Of a DNA stretch of 64,000 bases, positions 51,155 through 59,600 are shown in pieces. The first letter of the stretch is position 1; each line of letters begins with the position of its first letter. This DNA is from Bernardetia sp. MNP-M8 (GTDB lineage Bacteria; Bacteroidota; Bacteroidia; Cytophagales; Bernardetiaceae): assembly GCF_037126285.1 (NCBI RefSeq), contig NZ_CP147012.1:1302001-1366000 (forward strand). Direction: 5' to 3'. Below the pieces are notes generated by a model. The model saw nothing but the letters and a program-made list of their open reading frames with translations. It did no database searches and had not been told where the DNA came from. The position numbers and the translations under genes are program-made.

Positions 51155-54100
51155 TTAAAGAGCTACACGTAAGTTAACACCTAGACTTTTTGTACTAGGA
51201 ATGCTTCCATATTCATATCCCATTATATTAGAAACTGTACCAATAGTAGCTAATTCAGGATCTACATGTTTAGATTCTGATTGCATCCAAAGATTACGTC
51301 CTACAATAGCTACAGAAATAGCTTTAAATGGAGTACGACTTACTACAGATTTTGGTAAACTATAGCCTAAACGTAGTTCTCTTAATTTAATAAAACTAGC
51401 ATCTAAAAGAGTAGCACGAAGATCAAATATTCTATCTTCCCAATACTGTTCAGCTGTTATCTCTATATCATTAGGAAGAAATGTTCCATCACCGTTATCT
51501 ATTACACCATCTAAAACGAATGGTGTTTCACGATTTGCTAAAGTTTCTTCTACTTGTCCTGCATAACGCAATACGCTTGTAGTTAAAGACCTAAATTTAC
51601 CACCTTGGCGTATATCAAATAAGAAACTTAATTGAAATCCTTTAAAGTTAAATTCATTTTGGAAACCTAACATAAAATCAGGATTTGTATTACCTTGTAT
51701 AGTAGACTCTGAAGAAACAGCAGGAAGTCCTGTATTAGGATTAATAATTGCTCTTCCATCATCTGTTCTGGCATAATCAGGACCAAACCAACTACCAAAT
51801 GCTTCACCTACTCTCAATACTTGACCACCACCTAAACTAAGATCTGTATCATTGTATGTTTTTAATACTTCATTTCGATTACGAGTATAATTTAACATTG
51901 TATTCCAAGAAAAGCCAGACGCAGTACGTATAGGTGTACCAGTAATAGCAAGTTCGATACCTCTATTGCGAATATCACCAGCATTTAATGTTAGAGTAGA
52001 ATAACCTGTTGATTCAGGAATAGTAACATTAATTATTTGATCACGACTGTTTGCATTATAGTAAGTTAAATCTACTCCAAGTCTATTGTCTAAGAAACGT
52101 AAATCTAAACCAAACTCATAAGAAGTTGTAATTTCAGGACTTAATGTTGGATTACCAATAGATGAACCTACTGTAAATCCAGGTGTTCCATTAAAAGGAA
52201 AATTAATATCATTATTAGCTGGGAAATTATCAATTACAGGACGAGAATAGGTAGATGCTAATTGATATGGGGTAGCATCACGACCTGCTTGTCCCCAACT
52301 TGCTCTTACTTTACCAAAAGAAAGAATTTCATCATTCAAATCAAATGCATCTGAAAATACAAAACTAGAAGATATAGATGGATAGAAGAATGAATTATTA
52401 TCTTTAGGTAATGTAGAAGACCAGTCATTACGAGCACTTACTGTAAGGAATAGATAATTACGATAGCTTAAATCAACAGTAGTAAAAATACCATATAGAC
52501 GATACTCAGTTAGAGTATTACTTCTATCTGTTATATTTTCCAAATTAGAGGCAGAGTAAAAATCTGGAGTAATTAAACCAGTGCCATCAAAGAATAACCT
52601 TTTTGTACGATTGTCAATAGAGTTATTTCCAATAATTGCTGTAAGATTTATGTCTTCAGAAAGCTTACGATTAATAGTCAATAATAAATCTGTATTTATA
52701 TTACGAACATTATAATTGTCTTCATAAAAACCACCAGAAGCTCTATCATCAGAACCTACTGCATATAATTGGCGACGTGAGTCACTATATACATCAGCTC
52801 CTAAACGTGCTGTAAAAGTTAACCAACTCAATATATCATATCCAGCCTCTACATTACCTATCAAGCGATTACGATCTTGAGAAAATGTATTTTCTTCTAA
52901 TGCAAAGTGAGGATTATCAAAATAGTTTATCCATTTACGTTGAATATTTAGAGGATCTTGTGTTCCTTCTGAATTACGATAATCTTTTAATTCATTCCAA
53001 TCTAGAGTACGAGGTGCCCACATAAACATAATAGGAATAGATGCTCCTCCTTGACCTTGTACACCCAAGTTGTCAGAATTGCTACGTACATAAGATGCTG
53101 AAGATCTTACAGTTAATTTAGGTGCTAATTTACCTCCTGCATTAAAAGTAAAAGTATTTCTAGTTAAATCAGTATTAGGTAAAATACCTGTTTGTGTAAA
53201 GTTTGTATAACCTAAACGGTAGTCAATATCTTGTCCACTACCAGCTATAGAAATACTATTTACCCAGTTTTCTCCTGTTTCATAGAAATCTTTAATATTA
53301 TCTGGTCTAGCTACTAAATCAACTACATCACCTTTCCAATCTGTCACTCCTTTTGAGTCAGCAGAGCCAATTCGTGGTCCCCAACTCGCATCAATGATTT
53401 CATATTGACCATTAAGACCTTGAGCATACTCATTTTGATATTGAGGAAGGAGTAAAGGACTAGAAAATGTAGCTGAAGAGTTAAATTCTACAGAAAGTTT
53501 TTTACCTGTTCCTTTTTTAGTAGTAATTATAATTACGCCATTTGCAGCACGAGATCCATATAAGGCTGTAGCTGAAGGTCCTTTAAGAACAGACATTGAC
53601 TCTATATCATTAGGATTAATGTCAATAGCTGCATTACCTACAGCAGCACCATCTCTAGTATTAGTAGTTCCTCTAAAAGTACTATTATTTATAGGAATAC
53701 CATCTATAACATATAAAGGTTGGTTGTTTCCATTAACAGATGACATTCCACGAATAATAACATTAGTAGGTCCACCAACTGTTCCTGAAGTATTTATTAC
53801 CTGAACACCTGCTAGTTTACCACTCATATTATTAAGAGCATTTCCATCTGGAGCTTTGATTAATTCTGAACCACTAATGTCTTGTACAGCATACCCCAAA
53901 GCTTTTTTCTCTTTTGCGATGCCTATTGCTGTAATTATAACTTCGCCTAAAATATCTTCAGCTAGTGTTACATCAATAGTTGTACGATTATCTATTGTTT
54001 CCTCTTTCGTAGTATATCCTACAAAGCGAAAAACAAGTATTTCACTTCCTTCAGGTACAGTAATAGAGTATTTACCCTCTAAATCGGTAGTTGTACCTGT

Positions 54101-54244
54101 ATTTGTTCCTTTTACCTGTACAGTTGCACCAGGTAAACCACCTTGAACGGCGTCTATTACTGTACCAGTAATTGTTCGCTGTGCCCATGCTGAACCAACC
54201 AGCATAAGACTCATTAGCGCACTTAGTAATAATTTTCTCTTCAT
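51155..54244 (-). CDS. SusC/RagA-family TonB-dependent outer-membrane transporter (pair 2)
   Basis: A 1029-residue TonB-linked receptor. Signal peptide residues 1-21 (MLVGSAWAQR), carboxypeptidase-like regulatory domain (about 23-95, TITGTVIDAVQGGLPGATVQ), then plug domain with ALNNMSGKLAGVQVINTSG, PTNVIIRGMSSV, NNQPLYVIDGIPIN and ALYGSRAANGVIIITTKKGT. The rest is the beta-barrel ending SLGVNLRVAL. The first ~200 bases of the gene, including the sequence just before the ATG, are almost identical to the pair 1 susC, which marks gene conversion or recent duplication of this end. It is 33 bp upstream of its SusD. Confidence 0.95.
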   Translation of the reverse strand: MKRKLLLSALMSLMLVGSAWAQRTITGTVIDAVQGGLPGATVQVKGTNTGTTTDLEGKYSITVPEGSEILVFRFVGYTTKEETIDNRTTIDVTLAEDILGEVIITAIGIAKEKKALGYAVQDISGSELIKAPDGNALNNMSGKLAGVQVINTSGTVGGPTNVIIRGMSSVNGNNQPLYVIDGIPINNSTFRGTTNTRDGAAVGNAAIDINPNDIESMSVLKGPSATALYGSRAANGVIIITTKKGTGKKLSVEFNSSATFSSPLLLPQYQNEYAQGLNGQYEIIDASWGPRIGSADSKGVTDWKGDVVDLVARPDNIKDFYETGENWVNSISIAGSGQDIDYRLGYTNFTQTGILPNTDLTRNTFTFNAGGKLAPKLTVRSSASYVRSNSDNLGVQGQGGASIPIMFMWAPRTLDWNELKDYRNSEGTQDPLNIQRKWINYFDNPHFALEENTFSQDRNRLIGNVEAGYDILSWLTFTARLGADVYSDSRRQLYAVGSDDRASGGFYEDNYNVRNINTDLLLTINRKLSEDINLTAIIGNNSIDNRTKRLFFDGTGLITPDFYSASNLENITDRSNTLTEYRLYGIFTTVDLSYRNYLFLTVSARNDWSSTLPKDNNSFFYPSISSSFVFSDAFDLNDEILSFGKVRASWGQAGRDATPYQLASTYSRPVIDNFPANNDINFPFNGTPGFTVGSSIGNPTLSPEITTSYEFGLDLRFLDNRLGVDLTYYNANSRDQIINVTIPESTGYSTLTLNAGDIRNRGIELAITGTPIRTASGFSWNTMLNYTRNRNEVLKTYNDTDLSLGGGQVLRVGEAFGSWFGPDYARTDDGRAIINPNTGLPAVSSESTIQGNTNPDFMLGFQNEFNFKGFQLSFLFDIRQGGKFRSLTTSVLRYAGQVEETLANRETPFVLDGVIDNGDGTFLPNDIEITAEQYWEDRIFDLRATLLDASFIKLRELRLGYSLPKSVVSRTPFKAISVAIVGRNLWMQSESKHVDPELATIGTVSNIMGYEYGSIPSTKSLGVNLRVAL

Positions 54245-54472
54245 GAGATTAGTGAATTTTAATTTAAATAAATAATCAATTTTAAATATTCGGAAGGTCG
54301 ATTGTTTGTTTACAAAATTGTTTAACAGAATATAAATAAACTGTTAAATTATTGTTACTGAAAAAAGCACTCTTAAATCGTCAAAAAAAGCACAATTTCC
54401 ATAAAGATAATTTTATCAAAAAAGCTTATTTAAGCCTTATACAAATAATTAATTGGTCATTAAATCAATACA

Positions 54473-54553
54473 CCAAATAAAAAAATGAGTAAGGCTTTAC
54501 ATACAGCTTTCTATTTTTTTATAAAAGTATATCATATCTCTTAATAATCCAAA
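54473..54553 (-). promoter_or_regulatory. Promoter and conserved leader start of susCD pair 2
   Basis: On the minus strand, -33 TTTG (54553-54550), a 20-base spacer GATTATTAAGAGATATGATA, -7 TACTTTTA (54529-54522), then TCATTTTTTTATTTGG (54488-54473). The arrangement is the same as for pair 1. Predicted start near 54515 gives a leader of ~271 bases. Confidence 0.75.
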
Positions 54554-55072
54554 ACAAATACTAATAAATTATTAATTATCATAGCTAATTTATAATGAAT
54601 TTAAAATATATAGTTGATAGTAATACTTTTACAGTATAATAAAACACATATTTTAATTCCATTTTATACAATTTACATGTTGATTTAAAATCTTTCATTT
54701 ACTAAGAGATGAAAATTGACATTCTTTTTTAAACTTAATATTGGGCAATAATGAATTTACATTTCAGGTAAAATACCTAAAATTAATATACATGGATTTG
54801 GTGGTTATTAAATAGCTTTTAGAATAAAAATACTACTCATATATAAATCCTACTTGAATGTAAGTTAAAAAATAAGCATAACTAAGTTTAGAAGTTACGC
54901 ACTCTAAACTCACATAACATTCTAATTAGCTAATAATCAATTGTTTAGAAAAACTTATTTTTTTTAGCAAAAATTTAAAATATAGAACTCAAAACAAATT
55001 ATAAGTCGCTAAAAATCAATCATTTAAAAATAACGTAATATTTAGGTGCGTAACTCCTATAATTTAATTTCG

Positions 55073-55080
55073 TAATTTTG
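55073..55080 (+). promoter_or_regulatory. Candidate -7 box of the pgk promoter
   Basis: TAATTTTG (TAnnTTTG) 42 bp before the ATG. No TTTG is seen at the -33 position, so the assignment rests on the -7 box alone. Confidence 0.4.
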
Positions 55081-55121
55081 AACTTTAGTTATTTCTAACT
55101 CTTCAACTTTTTATTTATTCT

Positions 55122-56354
55122 ATGATTTACTTAGATAATTATTCATTTGCTGACAAAACAGCTCTAGTTCGTGTAGATTTTAATGTTCCTTTAAAAGATG
55201 AAAATGGTAATTTTATAATTACAGATGACACTCGTTTAAAGGCTGCTTTGCCTACTCTCAAAAAAATACTAAAAGATGGAGGCAAAATTGTTTTGATGTC
55301 GCATTTGGGCAGACCCAAAAATGAAGGAGAAACACAAGAAGAAGGAAAAGGAGAAAATAAATTTTCTTTGAAACATATTGTAAAATACTTGAAAGAACAT
55401 CTGAAGACAGAGGTAAAATTTGTAGAAGATATTACAAGTGATAAAGCCTTAGAAGAATCTAAAGAACTCAAAAAAGGTGAAGTTCTTTTATTAGAAAATG
55501 TCCGTTTTTATAAAGCAGAAACCAAAACAGAAAACGATAATCATACAGAATTTGCTAAAAAATTGGCTCTTTATGGAGATGTATATGTCAATGATGCCTT
55601 CGGAACAGCACACAGAAAACATGCCTCAACAGCAACAGTAGCTGATTTTTTTGATAAAAAAGATAGAGTTTGTGGCTATGTAATGCAACAAGAGCTAGAA
55701 AATGCCAAGAAAGTATTAGGAAATCCAGAACGCCCTTTTGTGGCAATTATGGGAGGTGCAAAAATTTCTGATAAAATAATGGTTATTGAGAAATTATTAG
55801 ACAAGGTAGATGCTCTTATTATAGGAGGTGGAATGGCATATACGTTTTTTAAAGCAGAAGGAGGAAAAATTGGAAGTTCGTTAGTAGAAGAGGATAAATT
55901 AGAATTGGCTAGTGAACTTTTAAAGAAGGCAAAAGAGAAAAATGTAAAAATTTATTTACCAAAAGATTCTGTTGCAGCCGATAAATTTGATAATAATGCC
56001 AATACAAAACTTGTAAATAACAATGAAATACCAGATGGATTTATGGGATTAGATATTGGAAAAGAAGCACAAGAAGAGTTTTCTAATGTGTTGAGAAATG
56101 CAAAAACAATCATGTGGAATGGTCCAATGGGAGTTTTTGAGATGTCAAATTTTGCAACAGGAACTAAGAAAATTGCTGAAGCTGTAGTGCAAGCAACAGA
56201 AAATGGAGCATATTCACTTATTGGAGGAGGAGATTCGGCAGCAGCTATCAACCAAATGAATGCAGGAGATAAAGTTTCTTATGTTTCGACAGGTGGTGGT
56301 GCACTTTTAGAATATTTGGAAGGAAAAGAATTACCAGGAGTCTCAGTCCTCTGA
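55122..56354 (+). CDS. pgk: Phosphoglycerate kinase with C terminus altered by an IS insertion
   Basis: A 410-residue glycolytic enzyme that transfers phosphate from 1,3-bisphosphoglycerate to ADP. Family blocks are 'ALVRVDFNVPLKDENG', LMSHLGRPKNEGET, LLENVRFYKAET, 'VNDAFGTAHRKHAST', PFVAIMGGAKISDKI, IIGGGMAYTFFKAEGG, NGPMGVFEMSNFATGT and YSLIGGGDSAAAIN. The last residues read PGVSVL-stop because a 1181 bp IS begins after codon GV(T). The uninterrupted gene, rebuilt from the right flank, ends PGVTALEG (412 residues). Only the last five residues are replaced by three, so function is probably retained. The stop TGA lies inside the IS terminal inverted repeat. Confidence 0.96.
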   Translation: MIYLDNYSFADKTALVRVDFNVPLKDENGNFIITDDTRLKAALPTLKKILKDGGKIVLMSHLGRPKNEGETQEEGKGENKFSLKHIVKYLKEHLKTEVKFVEDITSDKALEESKELKKGEVLLLENVRFYKAETKTENDNHTEFAKKLALYGDVYVNDAFGTAHRKHASTATVADFFDKKDRVCGYVMQQELENAKKVLGNPERPFVAIMGGAKISDKIMVIEKLLDKVDALIIGGGMAYTFFKAEGGKIGSSLVEEDKLELASELLKKAKEKNVKIYLPKDSVAADKFDNNANTKLVNNNEIPDGFMGLDIGKEAQEEFSNVLRNAKTIMWNGPMGVFEMSNFATGTKKIAEAVVQATENGAYSLIGGGDSAAAINQMNAGDKVSYVSTGGGALLEYLEGKELPGVSVL

Positions 56355-56384
56355 CAAAAGATTTTGAAACGAGATAAAAAAAAG

Positions 56385-56436
56385 CCATAATTGAGTTTCT
56401 TACAAAATTTTTTTCACAAAATTTTCTCAATTATGG
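56385..56436 (+). promoter_or_regulatory. Inverted repeat covering the transposase start codon
   Basis: CCATAATTGAG (56385-56395) and its exact complement CTCAATTATGG (56426-56436) are separated by 30 bases. The transposase ATG (56433-56435) is inside the right arm. In a transcript entering from pgk the start would be base-paired, whereas a transcript starting within the 30-base interior would lack the left arm. Confidence 0.7.
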
Positions 56437-57521
56437 CAAAAGCAAAGTATGCTTCTAGTGGTAAAGTTACAAAATTAGTTACTGTTTTATCTTCTCATTT
56501 AACAGAGTTTCATTTTGCACGAGTTCAATTTATAGGTCTTTTTGTAATAGCTGTTATAAAAGTAGGATTAGGAGGGTTGATTCAAATTGCTACAGCTTTT
56601 GAACGGAATGTAGAATGCAGCTCCTCTTTACGTCGTATTGAACGCTTTTTAAATCACTATAACCTTGATTTTAAGGCAATTACTCGTTTAATTGTTTCTT
56701 TACAAGGTATTGATAAGTGGAAGGATATTGTTTTATGTCTTGACCGTTCCAATTGGAAAGTGGGTAAAAAAAATATAAATATTTTGTTACTTTCAGCAGC
56801 TTATAAGAATGTTTCAGTGCCTCTTATTTGGTCTGTTTTTCCAAAAAAAGGAAACTCTTCTACTGAAGAACGCATCGAATTAATAGAACGTTTTTTATCT
56901 ATTTTTCCTAACCTATCTATTTCTTCTATTGTAGCAGATAGAGAGTTTGTAGGTCAAAAATGGTTTACTTATTTATCAGGAAAAAACTTTGATTTTGTAA
57001 TGCGACTAAAGTCTAATTTTAAAGCGACTAGAAAAGGTAAAACAAAGTCAATTGCAGCATGGTGTAGAGGACTGGCTATTTCAGAAACGTATCATTTAGA
57101 GGGTGTTTTTATAGTCAATGGTGTAGAAGTATATTTATCTGTAAGCAGAACACAAAAAGGATATATTTATCTAGCTTCACCTGTTTTTTTAGAAAACGCT
57201 TTTGAAATTTATAAACAACGTTGGGAAATAGAAACGCTGTTTAAAGCACTAAAAACACAAGGTTTTAAGCTAGAAAATACAAAATTGACAGAACCAGAGA
57301 AAATAGCTAAATTACTTGCTCTTTGTTCTATTGCATTTGTTTGGTGTTACAAAGTAGGGGAGTGGAAACATAAAAAAACGAAAATAAGAGTCTGTTCAAA
57401 TGGATATAATGAATACTCTTTTTTCCGATATGGATTACTAGAAATCAAAAAAATACTCAATAATCCAATGAGTAAAGAAACTAAATTCAATCAGAAAATT
57501 AAAGTTTTGTCAATGGAGTGA
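56433..57521 (+). CDS. IS4-family transposase (DDE)
   Basis: A 362-residue transposase. The DDE catalytic residues are visible: D at about residue 104 (in CLDRSNWKVG), D at about 169 (IVADREFVG) and E at about 267 within the IS4 Y-(2)-R-(3)-E-(6)-K signature (YKQRWEIETLFKALK). It catalyses cut-and-paste transposition of the element. The start chosen is the ATG at 56433; a TTG at 56391 in the same frame would add 14 residues (MSFLQNFFHKIFSI) of unlikely sequence. The stop is at the IS right end, three bases inside the inverted repeat. No frameshift is seen. Confidence 0.92.
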   Translation: MAKAKYASSGKVTKLVTVLSSHLTEFHFARVQFIGLFVIAVIKVGLGGLIQIATAFERNVECSSSLRRIERFLNHYNLDFKAITRLIVSLQGIDKWKDIVLCLDRSNWKVGKKNINILLLSAAYKNVSVPLIWSVFPKKGNSSTEERIELIERFLSIFPNLSISSIVADREFVGQKWFTYLSGKNFDFVMRLKSNFKATRKGKTKSIAAWCRGLAISETYHLEGVFIVNGVEVYLSVSRTQKGYIYLASPVFLENAFEIYKQRWEIETLFKALKTQGFKLENTKLTEPEKIAKLLALCSIAFVWCYKVGEWKHKKTKIRVCSNGYNEYSFFRYGLLEIKKILNNPMSKETKFNQKIKVLSME

Positions 57522-57522
57522 G

Positions 57523-57550
57523 ACCAGGAGTAACAGCTTTAGAAGGATAA
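57523..57550 (+). pseudogene. Displaced original 3' end of pgk
   Basis: The right target copy followed by AACAGCTTTAGAAGGATAA. Joined to codon GV it encodes TALEG and a stop, the natural pgk ending. It is now separated from the gene by the IS. Confidence 0.9.
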
Positions 57551-57571
57551 TTTTTTAGTTATTATTGACTT

Positions 57572-57617
57572 AACCCTAAGAGATTTAAATTGAGATTTAA
57601 ATTTCTTAGGGTTTTTT
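57572..57617 (+). terminator. Original pgk terminator
   Basis: AACCCTAAGAgATTTAAAT and ATTTAAATtTCTTAGGGTT form a long stem with a 4-base loop and a T run, 22 bp after the original pgk stop. It now also serves the transposase gene. Confidence 0.8.
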
Positions 57618-57708
57618 AGTAGATAGAATTTTTCTATTTGATTTAGCTTTTTATTATATTGAGATAAAATTATTCTACTCTACAAATACACATACAAACA
57701 ATATACTT

Positions 57709-58188
57709 ATGAGGACTATGCAACAATGGCTTGATAAATATGGAGAAAGCCATCAAAATCACACCAATAAAATGATTCATTGGATTTGTGTGCCTACTAT
57801 TTTTTTTAGTGTGTTAGGACTTCTTTGGAGCATTCCACATCAATTTTTGATGGATTTATTCCCATTTATGGGGAGTTTTGCTAATTTTGCGACTATTTTT
57901 TGTATTGCTTGTTCTATTTTTTATTTGCGTCTGTCTTTTCCTATTTTTTTAGGAATGATTGGAATAGCTATTGTTTATCTCTCAATTTGTAATTGGATTT
58001 ATACTACTCCTAATCTCTCTCTTTGGGTGGTCTCACTAACTATTTTCGTGGTAGCTTGGATAGGGCAATTTATTGGACATAAAATTGAAGGCGAAAAACC
58101 TTCTTTTATCGATGATTTGAAATTCCTTTTGATTGGTCCTGCTTGGTTACTTTCTTTTGTTTTTCGTAATTTGGGAATAAAATATTAA
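57709..58188 (+). CDS. Mpo1-like / DUF962 membrane protein
   Basis: A 159-residue membrane protein of the Mpo1/YGL010w (DUF962) family. The N-terminal motif WLDKYGESHQNHTNKMIHW with its histidines is diagnostic, followed by about four helices and the second His-containing motif WIGQFIGHKIEGEKPSF. In yeast the family member is an Fe(II)-dependent 2-hydroxy fatty-acid dioxygenase; bacterial members are probably related lipid enzymes. It starts 158 bp after the original pgk stop, and the terminator between makes it an independent gene. Confidence 0.9.
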   Translation: MRTMQQWLDKYGESHQNHTNKMIHWICVPTIFFSVLGLLWSIPHQFLMDLFPFMGSFANFATIFCIACSIFYLRLSFPIFLGMIGIAIVYLSICNWIYTTPNLSLWVVSLTIFVVAWIGQFIGHKIEGEKPSFIDDLKFLLIGPAWLLSFVFRNLGIKY

Positions 58189-58263
58189 TTTATCAGTAGT
58201 CAGACATAATCAACAAATATTTTTTGTTACTCTACACATATAAAGTGCTGCTATATCCAAATA

Positions 58264-58295
58264 AAAAAAGCTATACAATTTCTCGTATAGCTTTT
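58264..58295. terminator. Bidirectional intrinsic terminator
   Basis: AAAAGCTATAC / GTATAGCTTTT, 11-bp stem with an 8-base loop, between the convergent Mpo1-like gene and SPOR-type gene. Confidence 0.85.
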
Positions 58296-58320
58296 CTAGT
58301 TCTTAGCTTATTTTATTCTA

Positions 58321-59451
58321 TCAATTTTTATCTAAAGGAATCACTTTACCAGGTTGTTGTCTATCTACAACTCCTTTTTCTACAAGCATGTGTTGTATTT
58401 GTTCGGCTTTCTTTTTACTCCAATAATTTCCGTACAAAATTTTGAATGTAAAATCAGGACCATAATGATCAACTTTTATGTAAGCTTCTCTATATCCTTC
58501 TTCGATAAGCATTTCACAAAACTCTTGTGCTCCTTCTTGTTCTGGAAAATCTGTTAGATGAATTACCCAACGCCGTTTATCTATCCTATGTCCTTTGTGG
58601 TCATACATAAAATCATTTTTGGGGTCAAAGGGTTGATAAGGAGGATAGAAAGTGGCAATTTCTAATACTTTATTATCTTTTTTGAATGGCATAAACCAAT
58701 CATATTGCAAGACAGAAAATTCTTGTATATCTTCATCCACAGGTTTTACATACAAATAATAGGGATTTCCATCTTCTTCTTTTTCCATTCTTGCAAGGTC
58801 TCCATTTACTGTTGGCGTGTAAACAGTTATAAGAATATTCGAACGACGATCATCTTCTGGTGATTCTACAAAACTCTCAGGCATTTTTGGCAGAGCTGTA
58901 AGAACATCCATTTTTCCATCAAAGTTAAAATCACCAAATGATTCTATTCCTGGCAAAATACTATTAAAAGCATAAGCTACTACCTTATTGGGGTCAGTAA
59001 TATCAAATAGATTATAACATTTGAAACGACAACCTTTGGTCATACATTCCTCACTCAAAGTATAAAAACAAAGATATTTCCTACCCAAAAAATCAAATTC
59101 ATATACATCCAAAAAAATACTTAAATATTGAACTAATGAACGCTCAATACTACAATAAAATTTAAAGTGTTGTCCATTTATATAAACTCCTGTTGGAGCT
59201 GGATTTATAATTGGATGATACTGAGGTCCATTAAGTACATATAAAGCAATCGGAATACTAGACCCTTGATAATCTGTAAAACTAGTGTCCTTCTTTTCTC
59301 TAGGAAGTGAAGGAGTAGGGTGCATTGTAATAGTAACAGGTTCTTGACTAAGTTGTGCTATTTTATAATCTTGTGCCAAAACAGAAGATTTAAGTAGCAT
59401 AAGTGAACCAATAAATAAAATAAATACGATTATATTTTTCATAAACTGCAT
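58321..59451 (-). CDS. Exported protein with EF-hand-like loop and SPOR-like C terminus (paralog A)
   Basis: A 376-residue secreted protein (signal peptide ending VLAQDY). The middle has the pattern YVLNGPQYHPIINPAPTGVYI, then FYCSIERSLVQYLSIFLDVYE and 'GDFNFDGKMDVLTALP', a DxNxDGxxD calcium-binding loop. The C-terminal ~75 residues resemble a SPOR domain: VIHLTDFPEQEGAQEFCEML, then YIKVDHYGPDFTFKILYGNYWSKKKAE. A paralog with the same layout lies 149 bp upstream (59601-60716). Possible roles are in peptidoglycan or septal binding. The start may be ATG 59451 or 59442 (three codons later), the latter giving a more usual signal peptide. Confidence 0.75.
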   Translation of the reverse strand: MQFMKNIIVFILFIGSLMLLKSSVLAQDYKIAQLSQEPVTITMHPTPSLPREKKDTSFTDYQGSSIPIALYVLNGPQYHPIINPAPTGVYINGQHFKFYCSIERSLVQYLSIFLDVYEFDFLGRKYLCFYTLSEECMTKGCRFKCYNLFDITDPNKVVAYAFNSILPGIESFGDFNFDGKMDVLTALPKMPESFVESPEDDRRSNILITVYTPTVNGDLARMEKEEDGNPYYLYVKPVDEDIQEFSVLQYDWFMPFKKDNKVLEIATFYPPYQPFDPKNDFMYDHKGHRIDKRRWVIHLTDFPEQEGAQEFCEMLIEEGYREAYIKVDHYGPDFTFKILYGNYWSKKKAEQIQHMLVEKGVVDRQQPGKVIPLDKN

Positions 59452-59600
59452 TTTTTCACTTTATTAAATAAGCAGACTTTATAGTATAATTTTAAGGATG
59501 TTTTTTTTGTATTCTTATCTTCAAAACGCTAGATTTTAGCAAAAGTTATATTTATTGATAATGAATACTGAGAATTAAATAATAAGTTTAAAAGTTATGT

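Larger units (their letters stand above)
54245..55121. other. Long gap between divergent susC (pair 2) and pgk
   Basis: 877 bp without a credible ORF. It contains the pair 2 leader and promoter (to 54553), an 8-bp inverted repeat AGTTTAGA / TCTAAACT at 54885-54910, GTTACGCAC (54894-54902) and its complement GTGCGTAAC (55046-55054), and a TAATTTTG -7 box at 55073-55080 for pgk. The middle (about 54560-54880) shows nothing I can assign. Confidence 0.55.
56333..57531 (+). mobile_element. IS4-family insertion sequence with 9-bp target duplication, inserted in pgk
   Basis: The element spans 56342-57522 (1181 bp) between two ACCAGGAGT copies (56333-56341 and 57523-57531). The terminal inverted repeats are CTCAGTCCTCTGACAAAA (left) and CTCACTCCATTGACAAAA (right, read inward), 18 bp with three differences. 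A single transposase gene fills it. Removing the IS plus one target copy restores an uninterrupted pgk reading frame. The intact transposase and target duplication suggest recent insertion. Confidence 0.95.

Noticed and set aside
56340-56354. Possible pgk frameshift or sequencing error at the C terminus
   Set aside because: The changed ending is fully explained by the IS insertion and its 9-bp target duplication.
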